64,000 bases of DNA from Meandrina meandrites (taxonomy: Eukaryota > Cnidaria > Anthozoa > Scleractinia > Meandrinidae). The position numbers and the translations under genes were made by a program. The stretch spans positions 8,817,607 through 8,881,606 of the forward strand of contig OY855915.1 of assembly GCA_963693305.1 (NCBI GenBank), given 5' to 3'. Under the pieces are notes generated by a model. The model did no database searches. It was not told the origin of the DNA and saw only the letters and a list, made by a program, of their open reading frames with translations. Positions 32,230 to 43,069 of the stretch are shown here, in pieces. Every line of letters begins with the position of its first letter. Position 1 is the first letter of the stretch.

Positions 32230-33560
32230 CTGCATTCTTACTAGCTATGATGTTATAAACATGTTGGTCTACCATGGTTATAAATGCTCATGAAAAGTCG
32301 GACCAGATCAAGTTGCTAATGTTAACAACATGTTCTTCCAACTTTATTATACCATCAAAATTGTAAAACAAAACATCCTTCTGTAAGCAAAACAAGTTTT
32401 TGTACCTATTTTGTGTGACTGCATTTATTTATACATTTTAATTTTTATCCTATAGATTTTTGTTTATTTACGACTGGGGTGCTTATACAGAATTCCTCCA
32501 TTCTGTAACCTAACCTGCCATGAGGCATTCTTTTTTCTTTTTTTGAAAAGTAGTGATAAGTTTGGAGGAGGGTATAATCTTAGGTTATCTGTAACACTGC
32601 AGAGAAAATATAAGTGCACCAGACCAAAGAACACAAGGTTGTGTGTTATTAAGATCTGTATCAGTCCTAGCCTGGGCTCAATGCAAGAAAGTGTTCCATA
32701 ACAAGATCATATGGGTTAGGAGGGGTTTGTTCCTTGTTTGTACATATGACATACTGCAATTTGCACAATTACTTTGTAAAATAAATGGTAGAATTAATTT
32801 ATGTTTATTAATATATGCTTGTAAAATAATTGTAAATGTAATAATTTATTTACCCACATTACAGAGAAGAACTCAGAAGCTCGTTAAGATGTGTATCTGC
32901 ATCTAAGATTAAAATTAATTGGAATTTAGAGTGCTGGTTTTTGTGGAGGGAGATAAATCCTTGGAGAAAGGATGAGAACCAACAACAAACTCAACCCACA
33001 TATGACACACTGTTCCAACCGGGTGTTAACATCTTTCACCCTTACTTCCCGATAGGGTGCAGTGGTAGTTCTGATTTTGGTTTCTGTAATAAATAACATT
33101 TTCTGGGAGCGAGTTGCCCAACCCCCAACCTGGGGGACCAGGGTCTGTTCTTTGTCTGGCCTCTACTCTTCGACCAATCCGGCATAGATAGACCTGCCAG
33201 GGATCAAAGTCCCCACTGGAACAGCTCTCTGGGTCATTGAGACAAACAAGCTTCACCACCACAGCAGGTGTCAGCCCAAGGTGAAGAACCCACATATGGC
33301 ACTGAACCAGAATTGAACCCACGCCACATTGGTGGGGAGTGAGTGCTCTCACCATTGCACCACCCCTGCTCCCCCTTATAGCACAGTCATTGGCTATGGT
33401 GATTTCATCAGTAGGTGTGCCTGAAGGTATCTCAGTTGTTTGACCATCATCGAACATTAGGCTTCAAAACCCAACCCTCTCACCCTTGAGGGGAAGAGGC
33501 GGGGGGGGGGGGGGGGAGCATGGTTGGATAATTGTTTGTTCCTATTCATCTTTGACAAAA
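32230..33560. repeat. subfamily C 3' block, unit 2
   Basis: Paralogous to 25660-26560 and 37730-38480 (GTTTTTGTACCTATTTTGTG, CAGACCAAAGAACACAAGG, CCCTTGAGGGGAAGAGG then a G-run). It carries a SINE insertion (33060-33375) that the other units lack. Confidence 0.75.
33060..33375 (-). mobile_element. tRNA-derived SINE type 2
   Basis: On the minus strand, box A-like GGTGCAATGGTGAGAGCAC and box B-like GGGTTCAATTC are about 35 bases apart, followed by a body ending GATTGGTCGAAGAGTAGAGG. The body's CCCTGGCAG...GGATTGGTCGAAG part also occurs at 51420-51640. It lies inside subfamily C block 2 and is absent from units 1 and 3, so it inserted after the duplication. Confidence 0.65.
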
Positions 33561-34170
33561 ACAATTGTTGAGCCCCATCTTTACATGATAGTAATATAAT
33601 CCAATATAATCCCATTGCCAGTGAAGAAAAAAAGAAATTTACTTTTATTGAACACAACTTGGTCACAACTGAACTGAGACCTTGAAACATGGCTAACACT
33701 TTTGCTAGTTTCGAAACAACTTATTCCCTTCATCTAACTTTTATGAATAGCAATGTAACATAAAACTTACCTCACTTATGCCTATAACTATACTAGAAGC
33801 CATCAGTTAAACATAAATGATGCAAATAAATTTCTTTTTCACTGTTTCTTTGAGTCACAATAAAAGATATTTAACCCTTTTTTTAGCCCCAACATCCACA
33901 AACAAACTCACCCGACTGATCTCTGTACATTTTCTTACAGTTTAAGTTGGGAGAATCTGTTGAAAGATCAGAGCAATTTCCTTTTGGGGATCTCATAGCC
34001 AGTTCTACTGATTGAGTATCATGAGGACAAATTTTATGTTAGTTACTGTTGGGACTAAAAGGATTAAACATTTTCAAGGAGAATGGTGAGAAAAAAAACT
34101 CATTTTTTTAAGACTCAAGATTAGTCTACCTGCCATCTTTATATGCAAAGAATTAAAATTCCTAACCTAA

Positions 34171-35499
34171 TCAATTTTTCTGAAACAAAAACTCTGCAAA
34201 TTGTCCACAGTCACTACCCTCCTCACTTGAAAAGCAAAATTTTACACCATGACTTTTAACAGAACTATAGCAGTCAGTCCCAAAAAAGGTATCAGGCCCA
34301 TCTATTATGGCTGTAATACGATACTTGCAATCTTTCTCTAAATCAACTGGCTCGTCAAGCCAAATATTAAAACCATAGTAACTAAATGATTCTGACTTCA
34401 CACAAAAAGACGCGCAAGAAAAAGTTCCTGATCTACATGCAAATACTGGGACAAGATTCCTTCCTATTTTAGCAGTTACATTTAACATCGCAACATACTC
34501 ACAATCTTTATTACCAAACATTCTAATGCCATAAAGTGTTATATCTTTGTCAACACTCAAATCAATGCATTCTCTTTTAAACTTGGCAAATATAACACGT
34601 GGACGTTCTGCCAACTTACGAAATCTACAACATGACAGAAGAGCGCCAACCCTTTCCTTGTCTGGAAAATCAACAACTGAGTTCAATGAATTAAAATACT
34701 TCATTACGCCAAGCAGTTCTTCAGATGTCAGAACCTCGCTACCAATGACAGCATCAGCAAACTCTTTCTGCTCCATTGTTGGAAAACGTATTCCTTTGAC
34801 AATATCCTCTCCGAGAATCTTTCTCTTCACATTGCTTGTCACAGTTAGACCTTGTCTCTCACACTCCTTTGTTGCCCAGAGAACAACAGCTTTGAACAAC
34901 TCTACCTCTCTGATTGTTAATGTATCTCTCTTGACAACTGCTTCAAGTAAGGGCCTCTCGATTGTCGCGAATTCCTCTGATTTCACAACATTTACCGTAT
35001 CTCTGTCAATCACTTCCCAGCACTGATCCACAAGAAAATTCTCATCATATTGCTGAGCATGTGACAGAACACAAAACACGTTTTTTGCGTTCACGATTTC
35101 GCTCAAGAACTCAATGCATTGGTCAACAAGTGACTTCACAATGTATTTCTTTGCCACATACAGCACTTGCATCACATTGCCTTCGCTCAATTCCACACTT
35201 TCACTGTACATGTAGCGTAGCATTTCCAACACTCCCTCATACTCGCAGTCTGGCAGGTCAACAGAGTCCGATCTCCCGGCCAATTGCCCACAAAACATGG
35301 CGAAAAACACAGGACTACAACTCGACAACACAAACTTATGGGCAGGAATCGCCATCTTGCTTTTCTTTGGCTCACCATCGTCACTCGAGGCTCGAACAAC
35401 AAGGCTTATATCACTTAATAGATCGTTGTTAAACATGAAAATGCCTCTTTCCCTAATAGTTGCTGCGGTCTTCAGCCACTTCTCATCGAAAAGAGCCAT
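34171..35499 (-). CDS. BTB-BACK-PHR protein, array copy 8, subfamily C
   Basis: Single exon, 442 residues. Start at the ATG at 35499 (MALFDEKWLKTAATIRERG); a GTG six codons upstream is ignored. The BTB is near-identical to relatives up to YMYSES, then SVELSEGNVMQVLYVAKKYI. BACK has VDQCWEVIDRDTVNVVKSEEF. The PHR is of subfamily C type: FAKFKRECIDLSVDKDITLY, GIRMFGNKDCEYVAMLNVT, SYYGFNIWLDEPVDLEKDCK, FGTDCYSSVKSHGVKFCFS, GQFAEFLFQKN. Intact. Partner binding through PHR is inferred from the family. Confidence 0.9.
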   Translation of the reverse strand: MALFDEKWLKTAATIRERGIFMFNNDLLSDISLVVRASSDDGEPKKSKMAIPAHKFVLSSCSPVFFAMFCGQLAGRSDSVDLPDCEYEGVLEMLRYMYSESVELSEGNVMQVLYVAKKYIVKSLVDQCIEFLSEIVNAKNVFCVLSHAQQYDENFLVDQCWEVIDRDTVNVVKSEEFATIERPLLEAVVKRDTLTIREVELFKAVVLWATKECERQGLTVTSNVKRKILGEDIVKGIRFPTMEQKEFADAVIGSEVLTSEELLGVMKYFNSLNSVVDFPDKERVGALLSCCRFRKLAERPRVIFAKFKRECIDLSVDKDITLYGIRMFGNKDCEYVAMLNVTAKIGRNLVPVFACRSGTFSCASFCVKSESFSYYGFNIWLDEPVDLEKDCKYRITAIIDGPDTFFGTDCYSSVKSHGVKFCFSSEEGSDCGQFAEFLFQKN

Positions 35500-35554
35500 G
35501 ATTTCTTTTAAAAACACTGCGAAACGAACAAAGACTGATTCGGGAAAGAACTGC

Positions 35555-35648
35555 TATCCCCGTGAGTACTTGCGCGCGCCAATTTTCGCGGGAAAATTTT
35601 GTCACGCAATCCAAAGTAAAATAATAGGTCCGGTTGGGCGTGCATGTG
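35555..35648 (-). promoter_or_regulatory. conserved 5' promoter block of array copy 8
   Basis: Gene sense: CCACATGCACGCCCAACCGG, ACCTATTATTTTACTTTGGA, TTGCGTGACAAAATTTTCCC, GCGAAAATTGGCGCGCGCAA, GTACTCACGGGGATAGCAG. Fully conserved core. Confidence 0.65.
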
Positions 35649-36780
35649 GTCGAGATGTAATTCAATTTGGTTAGCAAGGAGGGCATAAAAACTAGGTAAT
35701 AGAGTGTCTTGTGACTGCATAACAAAAGGCCTCTCAGACAAGTTGTCCACCATGATATCACAACACAGTGAAATTGCATCTGAGCTTTCTGTTTTTCTGT
35801 CTTTTCACGCCCAATTGTCAATACACCATCAAAGCGTACACAGCTGACAAACAACCCGTCCTTTCTCTACAAAAAAAGCTGGTAAAATGTGCTTCATTTT
35901 TCCTGAAAATGTTGTGATCAGACGATAACAGCATGCATCATATATTTGTACAGGGTATTTTTTGGTTTCATGTGATTTTGAAGTGTATTCGATTCAGGTT
36001 ACAGGAAGCTTGACTCTGCAACATGCCATGCGAGGGTAAAAACTTGCTTTTCATGCCCGAAAGGTGCAAAGTGTGGGAGGTGCCATCCGTTTTAAAGTGG
36101 AACTTCCTGCTTAAACTTTTAAAGAAAGATATTTTGTTCATTCAGTAAAGACCGGAAATCGGTAAAGAGTCAATTTAAAGAATTGTACTTTTTGTTTGCT
36201 GTAATAACAATTATTAAAGTGAAATCAGTGATCTTAGTAATCAAGTGATCAGGTGTGCTTATATTCATAGGTCAGTTAATAATCAATGTTCAAATCAAAC
36301 TAAGGAATCGAAAGTTTAAAGTCAATAATAAAAGTAGGCGAGTCACAATTTAACACTATCTGCCTTTACATTATTTAAAAGGCTTTGCACGAGTAATTTA
36401 ATTTAAACTTCAGCCCCATAACATATAGAGGAGCCGAGAGCCCCGCCCTCCACCCCCCACCAAAAAAATTGGCTAACACAAAAAAATTCACAAGTAGAAC
36501 AATAATGTTAGGATACTGTTGTATTCTTTCAGTTAGCGTAATTAGTGTTGTCGCAGTGCTATCTTTATAACGTTTTCATCAAGAGTCTTGCATAATTTCC
36601 CCTTCAACTCTTACAAAGTTTGACATGATTGACCTGGTAGCTGCAGCCAAACAGTTTGTTGGAAAACACGACAACAGAAAGCAGTTGTTTGGGACATTTG
36701 CCACAAATGATTTGCCCCAAAAGCTGTCTCAGTTTGGTCTCGCATGCAACTTAAACATCTGAATGAAATGAAATAGTTGG
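35649..36780. other. 5' flank of copy 8, nothing recognised
   Basis: AT-rich, no credible frame. A C-rich run near 36450. Confidence 0.35.
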
Positions 36781-36790
36781 ATAGGTACGT

Positions 36791-37094
36791 GGGAGGCGCG
36801 GTGGCCTAATGGTTAGTGCGCTGGACTCCGGATCGAACGGTCCGGGTTCGAGCCCTGGCCGGGGCACTGCGTTGTGTTCTTGGGCAAGACACTTTACTCC
36901 CATAGTGCTTCTCTCCACTAAGGTGTATAAATGGGTACCGGCGAATTTACTGCTGGGGGTAACCGTGTGATGGACTAGCATCCCATCCAGGGGGGAGTTG
37001 AAATACTCCTAGTCGCTTCATGCTACGGAAACCGGGATATGCTCCGGCCTGATGGGCCACTAGGCTCGTCAACGTATGCAGACTTTACCATGTA
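36791..37094 (+). mobile_element. tRNA-derived SINE type 1, full length
   Basis: Starts with a tRNA-like head: box A GTGGCCTAATGGTTAGTGCG and box B GGTCCGGGTTCGAGCCCTGG, then a body containing CTTGGGCAAGACACTTTACT, GTGTATAAATGGGTACC, CTGCTGGGGGTAACC and CGGAAACCGGGATATGCTCC. A 10-bp imperfect target duplication flanks it (ATAGGTACGT at 36781-36790, ATAGGTAAGT at 37095-37104). The conserved central body recalls the shared-domain SINEs of animals; the exact family name needs a database. Confidence 0.85.
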
Positions 37095-37289
37095 ATAGGT
37101 AAGTAGTATATTTGTCACACAACACTGACAACAACACTGTCAATTTGTATAATAAACCTGTTTAATAAGGAGAGTACAAAGTTCCAGTAACATGTCTAAT
37201 CAATGATTTTGTCAGTTAAAAATTGCTGGAAAATGCTCTCAGAAGGCTAGAAATGCTGTTTTAGAGAACCGGATTTGAAAATCTTCTAA

Positions 37290-37310
37290 GGGGGGGGGGG
37301 GGGGGGGGGG
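37290..37310. repeat. poly(G) tract
   Basis: About 20 consecutive G, one of many G-runs of 12-20 in the window (94-114, 31992-32010, 33502-33518, 38391-38403, 59781-59797, 60619-60641). Confidence 0.9.
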
Positions 37311-37729
37311 CACGCGCCCGGACCCCCTTGAAGCTCGTCCCTCCAGTGCTTGTGATGTGCCCCCCCCCCCTCTCCCAATACAGTTAACCCTGCTACGGCA
37401 TTGAACTTACCCCATCAATACAACCATGCTTAAATGACCACATTTTTATTGCACATTGATATGTCATGTTATAAAGGTCCCACTCTACCAAGGGTTGAGG
37501 GTCCATGTTTCATTAAAAAATATAAAATCCATTGCTACCTCGCTTAACAAAGAAGACTCTCTCAACAATCTGAACTGAATTAGGGTATTGATATTTGGGT
37601 CAGGTCTGAAATAGGGTAGGGAAAGTTGCACATTTTGGTCTGAAATAGGGTAAGGGTTTCTTGAAGTGTGCCACACACCCCACCCAAATTCTTGAAGAGT
37701 ATCCCTCCCCCTTCGGGGAGGAGGGACAT

Positions 37730-38480
37730 AATGCTCACTGGAAGTTGCACCAGGCCAATGCTGTGAATTTGTTGCAAGCTATTAACTCTAATTTATTATG
37801 TTTTTTCATGTTTTCTCGACTGTATTATGAAGTCAAAACTGTAACACAACACTCTCTCCTGTCAACAAGTTTTTGTACCTATTTTGTCTGCCTGTATTTA
37901 TTTAGACATTGTTATCTTTGAGAATTTTGTGGATTTAGGGGTGGGGTGCTAATATAGGATTCCCCCATTCTGTAACCTAACCTGCAATCAGGCATTGTTT
38001 AAAGGAGTGATAAGTTGGGCGGAAGGGCATGATCTCAGGTTATCTATAACCCTGCATGGAAAATATAAGTGCACCAGACCAAAGAACACAAGACTGTGTG
38101 TTAAAGATCTGTATCAGTCCTAGCCTTGGTTCAAGAAAATGTTTCACAAGGAGATCATGTGGGCTAGGTCCTCATTTGTACATATGAGACAGTAATTCGC
38201 ACAATTTCTTTGTAAAACAAATGGTAGAATTAATTTATGTTAATTAATGCATGCTCACTGCACAGTCATTGGTCATTCAGGTTTGTGATGTCATCAGTAC
38301 ACATGCTTGGAGGTTTCTCAGTTGTTTCAGCATTGACTTTGTCGACCGTTAGACTTTGACACTCAACCCTCCCACCCTTGAGTGGAAGGTGGGGGGGGGG
38401 GGGCACTCCCTAGATAACAATTTGTTTGTTTCATATTTATCTTAGACAAAAAAATGTCGAGCCCCATCTTTGTGTAATAG
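37730..38480. repeat. subfamily C 3' block, unit 3
   Basis: Paralogous to 25660-26560 and 32230-33560 in the same order (GTTTTTGTACCTATTTTGTC, CAGACCAAAGAACACAAGAC, TATCAGTCCTAGCCTTGG, CCCTTGAGTGGAAGG then a G-run). Confidence 0.75.
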
Positions 38481-38913
38481 TAAAATATTATCCAATACAA
38501 AAATGCCATTGTCAGGAATAAAAACTTAAGAAATGTACTTTTATTGGACACAACTTGATCACAACTGAACTGAAACCTTGACATTACATGGGTAACACTT
38601 ATGCTAGTATTAAAACAACTTAATCCTTTCCATATAAATTTCAGTGTCACTGAAAACTTTCCTCACTTGTAGCTCTTATTGTACATTTAACATAAGCACA
38701 AATAAATTTCTTTTGCACTGTTCAGTTATTAAGTCATATTTATAAAAGATATTTAACCCTTTCAGCCCCAACATCCACAAACTAATTCACCTGACTGATC
38801 TCTGCAAATATTCTTGCAGTATTAGTTAAAAAAAATTGTTGAAATATCAGAGCAATTTTGCTAATTTGGGGGATCATTTCATTAATTTATTCTTATTGCC
38901 AGTTTTCTTGATT

Positions 38914-39116
38914 GTGTGGTTCCAGAAAATATCCATACTCCCCCCACAGAAGGGATTGGAAATTCCGGGGAGGAGGGGGGGTCTTGAAGAGCCAAAAATT
39001 TAAAGCAATGAATGAAGCTAAATTGGAATTTCCAGAGGGGTGGAGGGGGGGGGGGGGGAGGGTCATAGGCCAAATCCCTTCCGTGGGGGAGATATGGATA
39101 TTTTCTGGAACCACAC
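38914..39116. mobile_element. TIR family P, copy 4 (both ends present)
   Basis: 203 bp with ends GTGTGGTTCCAGAAAATATC and GATATTTTCTGGAACCACAC, flanked by ATT on both sides (38911-38913, 39117-39119). Contains GGAAATTCC, GGAATTTCC and several G-runs. Non-coding. Confidence 0.8.
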
Positions 39117-39279
39117 ATTAGTATCATCTGAGAAAATTGATGTTAGCAACTATTGGAACTTAAAAGGGTTGAACTTTTCAAGGAGAATAGCGAGAAAAAA
39201 AATGCTTTTAAGCCTCAAGAGAAGTTCACCTGCGATCTTTATACAAAGATTTATTCCTAACCTAAGGAATTTGAGCTAA

Positions 39280-40096
39280 TTAACTTTGTTGAAACAAAAA
39301 CTCTGCAAATTGTCCACAGTCATCAGGCTTTTAGCCAGGTGGCCGTCCAGCCGTCCAAAGGACGGCCACTTTAAAGAAATAGGTGATTTTCGACGCCTGT
39401 TTTGGGCGGCAATTTACGAACTTCTGTGCTTAATGTAACAAAACAGTGTGTATAAATTAAAAAAAAACTTGCATTCCTTTTTGTTCTCGAGTTGTTTTAG
39501 TCTTGCTGGCATGTTTTTCTTCTCTATTTACACTTTTTTAGCGAGTTTCCTTACTGTTTTGTTCGTTCGCATGAATCAAAGTTGAGCAAAGCGATTTCAC
39601 AAGCAAAGCCGCTGTTCAATAATATTGACTCCCTAGTATACCAGAATGCAGTTCGACCAACAAAGCCACGCATATCTGTTTCGTGTAAGTTTGTGGCTTG
39701 ACAACTTCAATTTCAATCACTGTTCATAACAACTGGAGTTTCTGTCCCAAATATAATTCAATGTTAAACAAGGTAAGTTGAGGAAAGGATAGTTTTGTAA
39801 AATTATCAAGGAAAACAGCGGTTTAATAGCTTAATTGAAAGACGTTTACAGCTGCTCAGAATCACGGAAATCACGTCTAAGATGCTTTAATTTTTCAAAA
39901 TTTTCTGGGGGGGCATGCCCCCAGACCCCCTAGAAACATGACGCCTGCGGCGCCATGTTAATTGGGCCTTCGGCCCACTAAGAATTTGGACTCCCATTTT
40001 CAAAATCCTGGCTAAAAGCCTGACAGTCACAACCATCATTATTTGAAAAGCAAAATTTTACACCATGACTTTTAACAGAACTATAACATTCGGTTT
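39280..40096 (-). pseudogene. duplicated 3' fragment of array copy 9, split by a hAT element
   Basis: The terminal codons of a subfamily C PHR domain (stop at 39280, then the QFAEFLF-coding CTCTGCAAATTGTCCACAGT) continue at 40023-40096 with the HGVKFCFS-coding segment. The same sequence recurs immediately downstream as the real 3' end of copy 9 (40206 on), preceded by the same ACTTTTCAAGGAG flank. This is a local tandem duplication later hit by the 39324-40022 element. Confidence 0.8.
39324..40022. mobile_element. hAT-like non-autonomous transposon
   Basis: 699 bp with terminal inverted repeats CAGGCTTTTAGCCAGG and CCTGGCTAAAAGCCTG and an 8-bp target duplication with one mismatch (ACAGTCAT at 39316-39323, ACAGTCAC at 40023-40030). 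It splits recognisable PHR-coding sequence. No transposase frame found. Both the 8-bp TSD and CAG ends fit hAT. Confidence 0.85.
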
Positions 40097-41367
40097 AACT
40101 TTTCAAGGAGATTGTCGAAAAAAAAAAATGCTTTTAAGACTCAAGAGAAGTTCACCTGCGATCTTTATACAGAGATTTATTCCTAACCTACAGAATTTGA
40201 ACTAATTAACTTTGTTGAAACAAAAACTCTGCAAATTGTCCACAGTCACTACCATCATTATTTGAAAAGCAAAATTTTACACCATGACTTTTAACAGAAT
40301 TATAACATTCGGTTCCATATGAGAAACTAAGACCATCTATTATGGCTGTAATACGATAGCCACCACCTTTCTTTAATGCAACAGGACGATCAAACAGAAT
40401 ATTAAAACCATAGTAATTAAATGATTCCAACTTCACACGAAAAGACACGCATGCAAAAGTACCTGATCTTGATGCAATTACTGGGGAAAAACTTCTTTGT
40501 CTATCAGTTATATTTACCATCGCAACATACTCCCTATTTTCACTGCCAAACGTTCTTATTCCATAAAGTTTTATATCTTTGTCAACAGTCACGTCAATGA
40601 ATTCCTTTTTAAACTTGCCATTTATTAACCTAGTACCTTCTGCCAACCCCCGAAATCTACAACATGACAGAAGAGCGCCAACCCTTTCCCCTTCTGGAAA
40701 ACCTACTACCGTCGTTACTGAATTAAAATATTTCATTATGCCGATCACTTCTTCTGATCGTAGTATCTCACTACCAATGACAGCATTAGCAAACTCTTTC
40801 TGCTCCATTGTTGGAAAACGTATTCCTTTGACAATATCTTCTCCAAGAACCTCTCTTTTCAGATTGCCAGTCACCATTAGTCCTTGCCTCTCACACTCCT
40901 TTGTAGCCCAGTGATCAACAGCTTTGAACAGTTCTTCCTCTCTGATTGTCAACGAATCCCTCTTGATAATATCTTCAAGTAAGGATCTCTCGATCGTCGC
41001 GAATCCCTCTGATTTCACAACACTTTCTGTTTCGATGTCAATCACTTCCCGGCATTGATCCACTAAATCTTTCTCATCATGTTGCTGACCATATGACAGA
41101 ATGCAAAACACGTTTTCTGGGTTCACGATTTCTCCTAAGTAGCCAATGCATTCGTCAACAAGTGAGTTTATGATGTATTTCTTTGCAACATACAGCACTT
41201 GCATCACATTGCATCACATCAATTCCGCCTTCCCGCTGTACATGTATCGTAGCATTTCCAACACTCCCTCGTACTCGCAGTCTTGCAGGACAATAGAGTC
41301 CGATGTCTCGGCCAGTTCTCCACAAAACATGGCGAAAAACACAGGACTACAACTCGACAGCACAAAC

Positions 41368-42125
41368 CACAGGCTTACCAGACTGTTTGTGAGGTCACAG
41401 CACGCCCCATATAAATATTCAAATTTTCTCGCTAATCGCTATTGTAAATATTTAAGCTTCCTAAAATCGGCTTTTACTGCTGTCTATTTGCAATAAAATG
41501 AATTAGAAACATTTTCGCAATGTTTAAGTTTGTTTTTACGCAGTTTTTTTGACGATTTGAAGCGTGCGGGAGCAGTTCTATGAGTTTAAGTTTTGACTCG
41601 TGTATAGAATACTAATATTTACACAAGGCGTGCAACTTCCACATCCAAGAATCGGGTACCGCCTCTGGAATGTAGCCCAAAAAATATCTTTCCCCTACTC
41701 GCTTTAGTAAGAGCTCCCGGTCCTCGATAGAACAGTCTTTGAACTATAATCTGGCCAAATTTGAGTCCAATCAGTTCGCGAATAGTTCTTTTAAACCTTG
41801 CTGGAATATCAAATTAGGTTGTAAATTTGCCGATTTACCATGATATGTACCAGTTGTCGGGACAATTTATGCAATTTTCGCTAAAATTGGTCAAAATTAC
41901 CGCCTATGCCCGCCCTAGAAAGCAGAACGTGCCCCACTACAAAACCTCCTCTGGGACACCCCAAAGAAACACTTCGGAAATGTCGACAGCAAAGCCGAAG
42001 ACAACCGGGCCTGGGAAATTAATTTATTTAAATAATCAGTGAATTTCCTGAATATGGAAATAAGCGCTCAGGAAATTCACTGAATATGTGCTGTGACCTC
42101 ACAAACACAGTCTGGTAAGCCTGTG
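41368..42125. mobile_element. hAT-like transposon in the BTB domain of copy 9
   Basis: About 758 bp. Ends CACAGGCTTACCAGACTG and CAGTCTGGTAAGCCTGTG are inverted repeats that continue with GTTTGTGAGGTCACAGCAC. The flanking repeat is CACAAAC (7 bp) or GCACAAAC (8 bp), depending on whether the final G is assigned to the element. The target is BTB-coding sequence. No transposase frame. Confidence 0.8.
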
Positions 42126-42217
42126 CACAAACTTGTGGGCACATGGCGTTAAATGCAGGAATGGCTCCGGACACTTAGATTTTTTTTATTAAAGTGAAAA
42201 AAGAAAATATTCAATAT

Positions 42218-42302
42218 AAAGTGCGCCGAGGTAGAATCGAACCCAGGTTATCCCAATAATGAGCGTGTCTCATGACCACTATGCCACCAGGCAGCTGGCT
42301 CC
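42218..42302 (-). repeat. tRNA-like sequence (SINE-head-like)
   Basis: Minus strand: box A-like TGGTGGCATAGTGGTCATGA and box B-like GGGTTCGATTC followed by TACCTCGGCGCA. The anticodon arm does not fold cleanly, so a working tRNA gene is not claimed. Carried within the MULE-like element. Confidence 0.5.
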
Positions 42303-42394
42303 AGGAACCGATAATTTTAAGAATATAACATGCTACCCTTACAAATATGAAGAGCTAACCGTAAACAGGCTAACCGAAGTGCATAGTACGCTCG

Positions 42395-42484
42395 AAATGC
42401 ATAGTAGGCTAACCGGAGTGAAAAGTAGGCTAACCGGAGTGAAAAGTAGGCTAACCGGAATGCATAGTAGGCTAACCGGAATGC
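42395..42484. repeat. 21-bp minisatellite
   Basis: Four to five units of the form AGTAGGCTAACCGGAGTGAAA or ...GGAATGCAT in tandem. Confidence 0.8.
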
Positions 42485-42797
42485 TATTTTTTGCTATAAC
42501 TTTACTCGTTCCCAGTGCACTCGCAGGTCAGAGCCATTCCTGTTATTAACGCCTACACTTGTGGGCAGGAATCGCCATCTTGCTTTTCTTCGGCTCACCT
42601 TCGTCACTCGAGGCTCGAACAACAAGGGTTACATCGCTTAGTAGATCGTTCTTAAACATGAAAATGCCTCTTTCCGTGATACTCGCTTTGGTCTCCAGCC
42701 ACTTATCATCGAAAACAGCCATAATTTCTTTTAAAACAGCGTTGCGGAAAATACTAGCACGCGAAACGAACAAAGGATTCATTCAGGAAGGAACTGC

Positions 42798-42901
42798 TAT
42801 CCCAATAAGCATTTGTGCGCGCCAATTTACGCGGGAAAATTTTGTCACGCAATCCAAAATATAATAAAAAGCTCGAATAGGCCCGGTTTGCGTGCATGTG
42901 G
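42798..42901 (-). promoter_or_regulatory. conserved 5' promoter block of array copy 9
   Basis: Gene sense: CATGCACGCAAACCGGGCCT, an AT-rich spacer longer than in other copies, TTGGATTGCGTGACAAAATT, TTCCCGCGTAAATTGGCGCG, CACAAATGCTTATTGGGATA. The core is intact upstream of a dead gene. Confidence 0.65.
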
Positions 42902-43069
42902 TCGAGACCATGTCACAATTTTCGACACCAGGCAACGCTGTTAGAAATTACAGTGTTTGTATTGGAATCCGACAGCAAATAGTTTTTCAAAACTTGAATT
43001 CTGTACAACTTACTAGTCAAACAAAATTCACAAATTAAATAGAAAGTCATACAGGGTCATACAGTGGAA

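Larger units (their letters stand above)
42142..42556. mobile_element. MULE-like element in copy 9, carrying a tRNA-like module and minisatellite
   Basis: 415 bp between two copies of ACTTGTGGGCA (42131-42141, 42557-42567). Inverted ends: TGGCGTTAAATGCAGGAATG left, and the right end read inverted GGCGTTAATAACAGGAATGG. An 11-bp TSD fits Mutator-like elements. Inside are a tRNA-like segment and a 21-bp minisatellite. Inserted 6 bp from the 41368-42125 element. Confidence 0.8.
40206..42722 (-). pseudogene. BTB-BACK-PHR copy 9, two transposon insertions, subfamily C
   Basis: The start (MAVFDDKWLETKASITERG, ATG at 42722) and the first BTB residues to about MAIPAHK are in 42568-42722. The next BTB segment (VLSSCSPVFFAMF... 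to MYSGKAEL) is at 41208-41367, and the long open part (VMQVLYVAKKYIINSLVDEC to FAEFLFQQS) at 40206-41207. Two transposons (41368-42125 and 42142-42556) split the BTB, a nonsense TGA follows AELM where relatives have AELNENN, and LPDCEYEG reads LQDCEYEG. The PHR is subfamily C (GIRTFGSENREYVAMVNIT, SVKSHGVKFCFS). Not functional as one gene; the 333-residue BACK-PHR frame remains open. Confidence 0.88.

Noticed and set aside
36791..36870. Genuine tRNA gene at the head of the type 1 SINE
   Set aside because: It continues into a SINE body shared with two other loci and is bounded by a target duplication beyond that body.
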